Below are positions 9,538 to 16,707 of a stretch of DNA of 64,000 nucleotides, piece by piece. This DNA comes from Pelotomaculum terephthalicicum JT (GTDB taxonomy: Bacteria > Bacillota > Desulfotomaculia > Desulfotomaculales > Pelotomaculaceae): NCBI RefSeq assembly GCF_022410535.1, contig NZ_JAKNBL010000003.1:62001-126000 (forward strand), written 5' to 3'. Below the pieces are notes generated by a model. It made no database searches and was not told where the DNA came from. It saw only the letters and a program-made list of their open reading frames with translations. A program made the translations under genes and the position numbers. How positions within the stretch are numbered: the stretch's first letter is position 1; every line of letters begins with the position of its first letter.

Positions 9538-11271
9538 TTATAACTGATTAGACTGCCCGCGCGAAGTGTATTTAGTGTGCAGCAATTGGTGGGATTTATG
9601 CCCCAGCGGCTTCTCTAAATATTCCTTGTACAGCTGCTGGATCGCGGGGTTCTCGTGGGATTTACGCAAGACCATTGCTTCGTCGGCGGTATATATGCCG
9701 TCAATCCGCTTTTGCCTGATTTCATAGTTGGTCGGGATGGGCTGGCCGCCGCCGCCGATGCAGCCGCCCGGGCAGCACATGATCTCGATGAAATGATAGT
9801 TCGCTTCGCCGGCCTGCAGGGCGTCCAAAAGCTTCCTGGCGTTGCCAAGCCCGTGCGCGACGGCTACTTTTACGTCGAGATCGCCGACTTTGACGGTAGC
9901 TTCCTTGACTCCTTCCATACCGCGCACGTCTACAAAATCTACCGACGCCAGGGTATTGCCGGTGACTATTTCATAGACGGTGCGCAGGGCGGCTTCCATC
10001 ACGCCGCCGGTCGCGCCGAAGATTACCGCCGCGCCTGTCGAAACGCCCAGCGGGTCATCGTAATTTTCTTCGGGCAGCTCGTTGAAATCTATGCCCGCCT
10101 GCTTGAGCATACGGCCAAGCTCTCTGGTAGTCAGCGCAACATCCACGTCCTGGTAGCCGCTCGCATTCATTTCGGGGCGCTGCGCCTCGAACTTCTTGGC
10201 GGTGCAGGGCATGATCGACACCGAAAAGATATCGGCCGGGTCCACTCCTGCTTTTTCGGCATAGAAGGTTTTGGCCAGGGCGCCGAACATCTGCTGCGGC
10301 GACTTGCATGTGGACACATGCGGCAGCAGCGTCGGGTAGAAGTGCTCAATGAACTTGACCCAGCCGGGGCTACAGGAAGTAATTTGCGGCAGGATGCCAC
10401 CGTTATTAATCCTTTCAAGCAACTCGCTGCCCTCTTCCATAATGGTCAGGTCGGCGGCAAAGTCGGTGTCGAAAACTTTATCGAAACCGAGTTTCCTGAT
10501 CGCGGCAACCATTTGTCCGGTCGCCACGCTGCCGGGCTCCATACCGAACATTTCACCGATAGCCACACGCACCGACGGGGCGGTCTGGACCACGACATGC
10601 TTTTGGGGATCGGCCAGGGCGGCCCAGACTTCTTCAGTCTGATCCCGTTCGTATATAGCGCCGGTCGGGCAAACCAGCACGCACTGGCCGCAGTTTACGC
10701 AATTGGATTCGGCTAAAACCATGTCCACGCCCGGCGCGATAACGGTGTCAAAACCGCGCCCCTGCGGGCCGATTGCGCTTACCGTCTGCACCTTTTCACA
10801 TACCGAGGCGCAACGGCGGCACAGGATGCATTTATCGGGGTCGCGAATTATAGATACGCTGGAGTCATCCATTACGTGCACGGGATTAGCCCCCGAATAA
10901 CGGACTTCCCGGATTCCGAACGCTTCCGCCAGGGACTGCAACTCGCAATTCTTGTTGCGCACACAGGTCGGACACTCAAACGGGTGGTTGGAAAGAATCA
11001 GTTCCAGCGTCATCCGGCGTGAAGCGCGCACCGCCGGGGTATTGGTCAGCACAACCATGTTTTCTGCCGCCGGGGTCACACAAGCTGCCTGCAGCGTGCG
11101 GGCGCCCTTGACTTCAACCACACAGATCCGGCAGGCCCCGACGACATTGATATCTTTTAAATAGCATAGGGTCGGTATATTTATATTTACTTTCTTGGCC
11201 GCTTCGAGAACAGTTGTGCCCTGTTCCACCTGCACTTCTTTTCCGTCAATTGTCAAAGTAACCATTGGCAT
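9538..11271 (-). CDS. hydA: [FeFe] hydrogenase catalytic subunit HydA, copy 1
   Basis: A 577-residue catalytic subunit of a multimeric NAD(H)/ferredoxin-type [FeFe] hydrogenase. Domains in order: [2Fe-2S] (residues about 34-66, CYLKDINVVGACRICVVEV), His-Cys [4Fe-4S] (HPFECPTCVRNKNCELQ), two [4Fe-4S] (CILCRRCASVCE and CVNCGQCVLVCP), then the H-cluster domain with TSCSPGW, MPCTAKKFE and CCPGGCIGGGGQP. The second position of the first H-cluster motif is Ser where many catalytic hydrogenases have Cys. It starts immediately after the hydB stop (TAAATG). About 33 of 577 residues differ from copy 2 and long DNA runs are identical. The enzyme would make H2 from NADH plus reduced ferredoxin or run in reverse. 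Confidence 0.95.
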   Translation of the reverse strand: MPMVTLTIDGKEVQVEQGTTVLEAAKKVNINIPTLCYLKDINVVGACRICVVEVKGARTLQAACVTPAAENMVVLTNTPAVRASRRMTLELILSNHPFECPTCVRNKNCELQSLAEAFGIREVRYSGANPVHVMDDSSVSIIRDPDKCILCRRCASVCEKVQTVSAIGPQGRGFDTVIAPGVDMVLAESNCVNCGQCVLVCPTGAIYERDQTEEVWAALADPQKHVVVQTAPSVRVAIGEMFGMEPGSVATGQMVAAIRKLGFDKVFDTDFAADLTIMEEGSELLERINNGGILPQITSCSPGWVKFIEHFYPTLLPHVSTCKSPQQMFGALAKTFYAEKAGVDPADIFSVSIMPCTAKKFEAQRPEMNASGYQDVDVALTTRELGRMLKQAGIDFNELPEENYDDPLGVSTGAAVIFGATGGVMEAALRTVYEIVTGNTLASVDFVDVRGMEGVKEATVKVGDLDVKVAVAHGLGNARKLLDALQAGEANYHFIEIMCCPGGCIGGGGQPIPTNYEIRQKRIDGIYTADEAMVLRKSHENPAIQQLYKEYLEKPLGHKSHQLLHTKYTSRGQSNQL

Positions 11272-12933
11272 TTATCTCACCCCTCCTTCTGCTGTGTTTT
11301 GACAGGGTGAATCAAAAAGAAACGCGCATACTGAAGCCGGACAGTGCTTATCCCTGACATGTGCTTCGAGTTCTGGCCTAAAGTAGCGCAGCATACTCAG
11401 CACGGGATTGGGGGCAGATTGTCCCAATCCGCACAGCGCGGTGTTCTTAATATAGTCGCACAGCACTTCAAGTGCTTCAATATCTCCGTCTTTTCCCTCG
11501 CCGCGGGTAATCCGCTCGAGTATTTCCAACATCCTCTTGGTCCCGATGCGGCAAGGGGTACACTTGCCGCAAGATTCCTCATGGCAAAATTCGACAAAGA
11601 ACTTGACGAGGTCAACCACACAAGTGTCTTCATCTATTACAGTCAGGCTGCCGGAGCCAATAAGGGTCCCTAATGCGGCCAGCGATTCGTAATCCATACT
11701 GACATTAAGGTGCTCAGCGGGAATAAAGCCGCCTACGGGGCCACCTGCCAGCACTGCTTTTAATTTTTTGTTGTTAAGTATTCCGCCACCGATATCAAAA
11801 ATGATCTCTTTCAAAGGTATTCCCATCGGCACTTCGATCAGGCCGGTGTTGTTCACTTTCCCGGTCAGGGCGAATACTTTTGTGCCTTTGCTCTTTTCTG
11901 TGCCCATAGAAGCATACCATGCGCCGCCTTTTAAGATAATAGGGGGAACGCTGGATAATGTTTCTACGTTGTTTATTAATGTCGGTTTACCCCACAGCCC
12001 TTCATTGGCCGGGAAGGGAGGCCGCGGCCTGGGTTCGCCGCGGCGGCCCTCGATGGAAGCCAGCAGGGCGGTTTCTTCCCCGCAAACAAAGGCGCCGGCG
12101 CCGACCCGGATATTTACCTCAAAATTAAAACCTGTACCTAAAATATTCTCTCCCAATAACCCGAACTCACATGCCTGATTAATGGCATGCCGCAGTTTTT
12201 CCACCGCCAGAGGGTACTCGGCCCGGACGTAGATATAGCCCTGATCAGCTCCGACCGCATAGCCGGCGATGGCCATCGCCTCAATAACGGAGTGCGGGTC
12301 ACCTTCTAAGATTGACCGGTCCATAAAAACTCCCGGGACTCCTTCGTCTCCGTTGCATACCACATATTTTTGCGTTCCCCGGGCTTTAGCGGTAAATTCC
12401 CACTTTAAGCCGGTTAAGAAACCAGCGCCTCCCCGGCCACGCAAGCCGGATTTTTTCATCTCAATGATTACTTCCTCCGGTGACATGCTTGACAAAACCT
12501 TGGCCAACGCCAGATAACCTTCACCGGCAATATATTCCTCAATATCTTCGGGATTAATAAGTCCGGCATTACGCATGGCAACCTTGGTCTGTTTGGACAA
12601 GAAAGGGAGATCCTTCATTAATGTAACAGTTTTCCTGGTATTGGGATCCTGGTAAAGCAAATGCTTTACGATCCGCCCTTTAAGCAGGTGCTCGTTCACG
12701 ATCACTGCCGCGTCTTCAACCTTAACCCGGCAATACATCACTCCTTCGGGATATACCACGACAAGCGGACCTAGTTCACAAAACCCCATGCAGCCGGTTT
12801 CGACAACTTTTATTTCTTCTTCGAGCTGGTGTCTTGTGATGCCTTCTAATATAGCTTCTTTAACGGCGCGGCAGCCTGAGGTAACACATACTGACCCCGC
12901 ACAAACCAAAACATGTGCCCGGTAATAATGCAT
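11272..12933 (-). CDS. hydB: Hydrogenase NADH-binding subunit HydB (NuoF-like), copy 1, shortened
   Basis: A 553-residue NuoF-like subunit: N-terminal thioredoxin-like [2Fe-2S] part (CAGSVCVTSGC and GCMGFCELGP), the FMN/NADH domain ([31 protein letters not shown]), an SLBB part and the C-terminal [4Fe-4S] motif [15 protein letters not shown]. The ATG has GAGGAGG 8 bases upstream. Compared with copy 2 it lacks the whole GltD-like domain: the frame ends SPCQNTAEGGVR, where the last codons come from the ribosome site of hydA. Two otherwise fixed motifs are altered (GAGFLTG for GAGFPTG, DEGVPG for DEGDPG), which may weaken flavin or NADH binding. No C-terminal ferredoxin domain is present. Confidence 0.92.
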   Translation of the reverse strand: MHYYRAHVLVCAGSVCVTSGCRAVKEAILEGITRHQLEEEIKVVETGCMGFCELGPLVVVYPEGVMYCRVKVEDAAVIVNEHLLKGRIVKHLLYQDPNTRKTVTLMKDLPFLSKQTKVAMRNAGLINPEDIEEYIAGEGYLALAKVLSSMSPEEVIIEMKKSGLRGRGGAGFLTGLKWEFTAKARGTQKYVVCNGDEGVPGVFMDRSILEGDPHSVIEAMAIAGYAVGADQGYIYVRAEYPLAVEKLRHAINQACEFGLLGENILGTGFNFEVNIRVGAGAFVCGEETALLASIEGRRGEPRPRPPFPANEGLWGKPTLINNVETLSSVPPIILKGGAWYASMGTEKSKGTKVFALTGKVNNTGLIEVPMGIPLKEIIFDIGGGILNNKKLKAVLAGGPVGGFIPAEHLNVSMDYESLAALGTLIGSGSLTVIDEDTCVVDLVKFFVEFCHEESCGKCTPCRIGTKRMLEILERITRGEGKDGDIEALEVLCDYIKNTALCGLGQSAPNPVLSMLRYFRPELEAHVRDKHCPASVCAFLFDSPCQNTAEGGVR

Positions 12934-12961
12934 ATTGGAATCCTCCTCTCACTAATTTCAA

Positions 12962-13339
12962 TTAAGCTTGCTGCATCAGTGCGTATTCCTCAACAACTCT
13001 GCCGTTAATAACATGATCAATGACGATCCGCCGGGCTTTTTCTTTGTTTAAACGAGTGTAAATAACCTGGGGCGAACATGGCTTGATTACTTCAAGCATG
13101 GGCTCATGCTCGCACATCCCTGCGCAGCCTGCCTGAGTAATAATTACATCGGAAATATTTCTTTTTTCTATTTCATCAATAATTGCCATCATCACATCCC
13201 GCGCCCCGGCAGCTATACCACATGTTCCCATATTTACCACAATTGTTGTTTTGTCGCCTATCTGCCGCTCTTTGATTTTAACCAGCGCGGCTTCTTTGAA
13301 CTTTATCAGTTCATCAACTGACTTAACCCGTTTCATCAT
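12962..13339 (-). CDS. Thioredoxin-like [2Fe-2S] protein of hydrogenase operon 1
   Basis: A 125-residue protein with the fold of the NuoE/HydB N-terminal [2Fe-2S] domain: GTCGIAAGARDVM near residue 38, then AGCAGMCEHEPMLEV near residue 78. Only one Cys is present in the first motif and two in the second, plus a fourth in KPCSPQ that copy 2 lacks. The start is the ATG at 13339 in TTGATGATG. Such small [2Fe-2S] proteins sit between hydC and hydB in many HydABC operons and probably help pass electrons within the complex. It lies 19 bases after hydC and 28 bases before hydB. Confidence 0.82.
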   Translation of the reverse strand: MMKRVKSVDELIKFKEAALVKIKERQIGDKTTIVVNMGTCGIAAGARDVMMAIIDEIEKRNISDVIITQAGCAGMCEHEPMLEVIKPCSPQVIYTRLNKEKARRIVIDHVINGRVVEEYALMQQA

Positions 13340-13358
13340 CAATCACCGTCTTTCATCT

Positions 13359-13850
13359 TTACTCTTTTTCTTTGAGCTCATTAATGATTTCCGGGACAAG
13401 ATCCGGCTCCATCCGGGCACGCGGCTCTGAATTGATTGTAATATTCGGAGCCACGGCACAAGCTCCTAAACACCTGATTAAACCAAGGGAAAACATATTG
13501 TCGCCGGTGGTATCATGCGGCTTAATCCCCAGTTCTTTTTCAAACCGCGCCAATACTTGGGGCGCTCCCCGCAAATGACAGGCGGTGCCATTACAGAGGG
13601 ATATCTCATACTTGCCTTTTGGCTTTGATGAAAAAAAATGGTAAAACGTAATAACTCCATTAATAGCGCTCAAGGGTACATCCATTTTGTCGGCAATGAT
13701 TAGCTGCACATCTTTTGGCACATAACCGTAATTCTTTTGCACCCAGTACAATATCTCGATTAAATCGTCCTTTTTCCCTTCATGCCGGGCAATCACTCTT
13801 CCCAGCTCAGCATCTAGATCACACCGGCACTTGGTGACTGCTGCTTCCAT
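13359..13850 (-). CDS. hydC: Hydrogenase subunit HydC (NuoE-like), copy 1
   Basis: A 163-residue NuoE-type subunit. An N-terminal helical bundle (LIEILYWVQKNYGYVPKDVQ) precedes a [2Fe-2S] thioredoxin fold with the four ligands in CNGTACHLRG and CLGACAVAP. The ATG at 13850 is preferred: GCGAGGAG lies 8 bases upstream and it matches the start of copy 2, whereas the GTG 9 bases earlier overlaps the ribosome site. HydC passes electrons between HydB and HydA. It is the first gene of operon 1; the promoter lies about 140 bases upstream. Confidence 0.92.
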   Translation of the reverse strand: MEAAVTKCRCDLDAELGRVIARHEGKKDDLIEILYWVQKNYGYVPKDVQLIIADKMDVPLSAINGVITFYHFFSSKPKGKYEISLCNGTACHLRGAPQVLARFEKELGIKPHDTTGDNMFSLGLIRCLGACAVAPNITINSEPRARMEPDLVPEIINELKEKE

Positions 13851-13991
13851 TTGTTTCACTCCTCGCTCTCGGCTATTCGATTTTTATTCTTATCAAATCT
13901 TTAACAGCCCTCGTTGATTATCAGGTCATATTTGTTTGCCACAATACTGCTTTCAATGCTACCTCCACTCCTTTGATTTTAAATTATTATA

Positions 13992-14021
13992 ATAATAAAT
14001 GAACATTCATTAATTTGTCAA
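13992..14021 (-). promoter_or_regulatory. Promoter of hydrogenase operon 1 with internal palindrome
   Basis: Leftward TTGACA (14016-14021) and TATTAT (13992-13997) are 18 bases apart. A near-palindrome AATGAACATTCATT (13998-14011) fills the spacer, the usual position for a repressor site. Which regulator binds is unknown; a TetR-type gene lies at 57502-58083. Confidence 0.5.
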
Positions 14022-14189
14022 GCAATTTAAATACATAACCCCTAGATTCTTTCCATATAATAAGGTGGAAATAAGCCAAAAAAATAAATAAATATTAATT
14101 CACATAACAAATAAATTTATGCAATATATTCAGAGCAGAAAGCTAATTACAAAATATTGCAATAGATAGTATCGTTGGATATTGATAAT

Positions 14190-14342
14190 GGAATAGCCTG
14201 CATAGTCGCTATGGGTTCTGGGAATCAGTCTGGGGATTTTTAAATAACTAAAAAATCAGTCCTGCGGGGCTGCAGAGGCGGTGATTCCCGACCGGCTTAA
14301 AGTGGGAGTTCACCGCCAAAGCCAACGCGATACAAAAATATT
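14190..14342 (+). pseudogene. Fragment of a third hydB copy, inverted
   Basis: On the plus strand, in broken frames, the sequence reads KKSVLRG, RGG, then [19 protein letters not shown], the FMN-domain block of HydB. Bases 14285-14329 are identical to the complement of 29936-29980 inside copy 2 (45 of 45). Upstream, the reading becomes degenerate with an in-frame stop, and similarity ends abruptly after QKY. The fragment is in the opposite direction to both hydrogenase operons. Confidence 0.8.
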
Positions 14343-14592
14343 GTATAATATCTAAGATATGCAATTAATGTGCCAACATTGAAACCCGCAGCGATATAAA
14401 TACATTCACAGATAAGCCACTAAAAATTTCAACCGTTAAATTCGGCTAAAATCGGCCATTTACCATAAATCACATATAAAATAGAGTAATAACTGCCGGG
14501 GAAACATGCTTACTGAAATAACGAATAGGGTAATTAAAAAAAAACCACCAGCCATATTAAGCGCGGCATCCAATCCAACATACGTTCATATA

Positions 14593-14627
14593 ATGGACGG
14601 GTGTCCATATAATCGACACCCGTCCAT
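14593..14627. repeat. 13-bp inverted repeat at the edge of a gene relic
   Basis: ATGGACGGGTGTC (14593-14605) and GACACCCGTCCAT (14615-14627) are perfect complements around a 9-base spacer. On the minus strand the region also reads as two tandem copies of GGTGTC-ATTA-ATGGAC. It abuts the truncated ferredoxin relic and may be the end of a small mobile element or its scar. Confidence 0.45.
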
Positions 14628-14640
14628 TTAATTGACACCT

Positions 14641-14912
14641 GCACCATAACGATAATCTGCCAAGACATCCCGTAAGCATCAATACAGATATGTGCGCGGA
14701 ATGCGCTGACAAGCCTTGCGTGACGGCTTGCCCGGAGTCGGTTTTCGCTGTACATAGAAGACGATTACGAGGATGAAGTAATTGAAATGGTAAAGGAACA
14801 CCGGAAAAAAATCAAGTATACCTGCACCCCGTGCCTGCCGACCGACGGCAAGCGGGACGCGATGCCCTGTGTCGCGGCATGCGGCAAAGGGGCCATTAAA
14901 CACTCCTGGTAG
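14641..14912 (+). pseudogene. Truncated and frameshifted ferredoxin-like gene
   Basis: Plus-strand pieces of a [4Fe-4S] protein: HPVSINTDMCAECADKPC then VTACPESVFAV in one frame, followed after a frameshift near 14752 by EDDYEDEVIEMVKEHRKKIK and CTPCLPTDGKRDAMPC, VAACGKGAIKHSW, ending at TAG 14910-14912. The Cys spacing fits two clusters. Its 5' end is lost at the inverted repeat. It resembles ferredoxin-like subunits that accompany tungsten aldehyde oxidoreductases or benzoyl-CoA reductases of the BamC kind, but the fragment is too short to decide. Confidence 0.7.
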
Positions 14913-14949
14913 GCGGATAAACTTACAAGGTGGGGAAATAGGCAATGGA

Positions 14950-15045
14950 TATGATTAAACTGATTATTGACGAATCTTCCCTTGCTTGTTTGGCAAGACC
15001 CCAGGTCTTCAGGGGCTCACTCGGGTACAATTGACCTTTTGACAT
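14950..15045 (-). pseudogene. 5' fragment of a 2-hydroxyacyl-CoA dehydratase/benzoyl-CoA reductase subunit (bzdO-like)
   Basis: Leftward ATG at 15045 with TGGAGG 7 bases upstream starts MSKGQLYPSEPLKTWGLAKQ, which resembles the N-terminus of benzoyl-CoA reductase subunit BzdO and relatives (YPTEPLKCWGKAKELR). After about 25 codons the similarity stops and the frame runs into unrelated sequence. It lies just downstream of a bzdN-like 3' fragment, the order found in bzdNO operons. Confidence 0.6.
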
Positions 15046-15105
15046 GCTCATACCTCCATTTAACAAAAATTTCTTAAATAATAACCGTCTGCGATTAATT
15101 AAGAT

Positions 15106-15260
15106 CTAGAACAGATCTTCCTGCCTCAGCATTTCCAGGAACGCGTCTACCCGGATGCGGAAGGGCCCCAGGGGAACAGTAACGTCGAACTCGAGGAACA
15201 GGTAGGAATGCCGGCGGCTTCAAACGCCTTGCGGAACGCAGGGATATCCAGTTCGTGCAA
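15106..15260 (-). pseudogene. 3' fragment of a 2-hydroxyacyl-CoA dehydratase/benzoyl-CoA reductase subunit (bzdN-like)
   Basis: The leftward strand reads LDIPAFRKAFEAAGIPT, then, after a one-base shift, FLEFDVTVPLGPFRIRVDAF followed by LEMLRQEDLF and TAG at 15106-15108. This is the typical C-terminal end of BcrC/BzdN/HgdB-family subunits. Further upstream the frame is destroyed. The remaining piece is about 50 codons. Confidence 0.7.
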
Positions 15261-15370
15261 TTAGAAGGGGGGACCACCAATTTACGGAAACTCGGCAGTA
15301 CTGAAATGCTGGTTGACATGCAATTAATTCTGCGATTATAATTGTTTCAAAGAAATACTAGGAATTGAAA

Positions 15371-15485
15371 GTACTCCGAGCCTTTTTGCCTAAAGGATAT
15401 CTCTCATGGCAAGCGGCCGCTAGGTATGGCGGGAAACGGCCATGCCTCCCTGACGGAAAGGAGACAATAAGCAGCGACAGTTACG
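15371..15485 (+). promoter_or_regulatory. Candidate molybdenum/tungsten cofactor (Moco/Tuco) riboswitch
   Basis: The leader contains ACTCCGAGCC, GGCAAGCGGCCGC, a hairpin GTATGGC/GCCATGC, CTCC...GGAG around CTGACGGAAA, then GAGACAATAAGCAGCGACAG. From memory these blocks resemble the Moco RNA motif. Two terminators and then a gene with an FmdE-like domain follow, which suits a molybdenum- or tungsten-linked switch. No covariance search was possible, so the class assignment is tentative. Confidence 0.5.
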
Positions 15486-15494
15486 TCTGTTAGC

Positions 15495-15528
15495 AAAAAA
15501 AACGTCTTCTCAAGAAGACGTTTTTTTA
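15495..15528 (+). terminator. Strong intrinsic terminator after the candidate riboswitch
   Basis: ACGTCTTC / GAAGACGT stem extended by A-T pairs, loop TCAA, followed by seven T. It starts about 10 bases after the candidate aptamer and could be its expression platform. The A-run on the left makes it usable in both directions. Confidence 0.85.
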
Positions 15529-15541
15529 CCGCTTATTATTC

Positions 15542-15570
15542 AACCCTTTCCACCACACGGAAGGGTTTTT
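15542..15570 (+). terminator. Second intrinsic terminator in the same leader
   Basis: AACCCTTTCC pairs with GGAAGGGTT around a 7-base loop and is followed by TTTTT. It follows the first terminator by 14 bases. Confidence 0.7.
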
Positions 15571-15647
15571 CAATACTTATAAATTTTTACTGCCAGTTTC
15601 TGCCGCGTGAAAAAAGCATAAATAGAAAAAGGGAGGGGGCTAATAAT

Positions 15648-16439
15648 ATGGATGCATTACAAATTACTCCTGTGGGTATTGTTCATTCTTCATATAATAA
15701 TCCGGAGACAATCCCTATGCAAAGCCATACTGCCACTATTGAGATTTTACCCGCATATGTGCAAGGATTATTGAGAATCGAAGCGCACTCGCACCTGTGG
15801 ATTTTATCCTGGTTCCACAAAGCGCGGCGCGATCTCTTGAGGACCGTTCCGGGCAGAGTGAATGCCAATGCCCCGGAGTACGGTGTGTTCGGACTGAGGG
15901 CGGCGGGACGCCCGAATCCTATCGGGCTCTCTTTAGTAGAGTTGATAAAAGTAGAGAAAAATATTTTGCATGTACGCGGCCTGGATGCCGTTGATGGCTC
16001 ACCTGTCGTAGACATCAAGCCCTATTTTGAGCACGATATTATTTTTTCTCCCCGCGCTCCATACATAATGCCGCAAGATAAAAAAATACGCTACCGGATA
16101 CTTTTCAAGCAAGCCTATAATCACCACCAGGAGGAATGCCGGGATTTGCAGCTTGCCCTGCGCATGGCAATGGTAGCTGAAGATGAGTTTGGCAAGCTTA
16201 ACTCCCCGGAGCTTATAGTATCGGTTAAAGGGTCTGGTTGCCTGGCAGACACTATTCAGGGGTTGTTCAGGGCCAGGCTGGCTAATCCAGCCAGATTTGC
16301 ATATCTGGAGAGCACGAAGAGCGCTGTAAACTGGACAAACGGCACAAAGAAATTGGCCGTAAGTCTTATTAGAACTCCAACTCGGGAAGAAATGCTGGAC
16401 CTTGACAATACTGATTTTCTGAAGATAAATAGGCATTGA
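15648..16439 (+). CDS. TrmO-type methyltransferase fused to an FmdE-like domain
   Basis: A 263-residue protein. Residues 1-150 are a TsaA/TrmO domain (PVGIVHSSYNNPE, LWILSWFHKARRD, GVFGLRAAGRPNPIGLSLVEL, GLDAVDGSPVVDIKPY), the family that methylates N6-threonylcarbamoyl-adenosine in tRNA using S-adenosylmethionine. Residues about 155-245 resemble FmdE (LQLALRMAMVAEDEFG, SVKGSGCLADTIQGLF), a domain associated with molybdenum/tungsten formylmethanofuran dehydrogenases; the usual HGHxCPG metal motif is replaced by YNHHQEECRD. GGGAGGGGG precedes the ATG. Similar TrmO fusions are often found near molybdoenzyme genes, so a Mo/W-related job is plausible and agrees with the candidate riboswitch upstream. 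Confidence 0.78.
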   Translation: MDALQITPVGIVHSSYNNPETIPMQSHTATIEILPAYVQGLLRIEAHSHLWILSWFHKARRDLLRTVPGRVNANAPEYGVFGLRAAGRPNPIGLSLVELIKVEKNILHVRGLDAVDGSPVVDIKPYFEHDIIFSPRAPYIMPQDKKIRYRILFKQAYNHHQEECRDLQLALRMAMVAEDEFGKLNSPELIVSVKGSGCLADTIQGLFRARLANPARFAYLESTKSAVNWTNGTKKLAVSLIRTPTREEMLDLDNTDFLKINRH

Positions 16440-16707
16440 TAAGCAATTTGATGAAAAAGAGGGGGCGATTTTTTCCGCAATCGCTAAAGCAATTTCAAGA
16501 ATACCAGGCTTATGAACACCTTGGCCGAAAAAGAAAAGCTTTTAAAGCAGCTTTGGGGAAAGTTGATTTGCGCCCAGGGGAATGAGCACAAAAGAGCCGC
16601 ATTGGAGATTCCACAACGGGAACTTTTCAATAGCATCCCAGCACGGCTGGGATACAACAGGACAATTCAGGTTGCGATGCCGCTTTCCAACCAAGGGGGG
16701 TGTTACA

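Noticed and set aside
9655-10716. Long plus-strand ORF opposite hydA1 (353 codons)
   Set aside because: Shadow of the high-GC hydA gene; the same shadow appears opposite hydA2, and the hydA frame has all cofactor motifs.
14200-14330. FMN riboswitch suggested by GGTGATTCCCGACCGGC
   Set aside because: The match is explained by the coding sequence of hydB (FPTGLK), to which the segment is identical over 45 bases; other FMN-riboswitch elements are missing.
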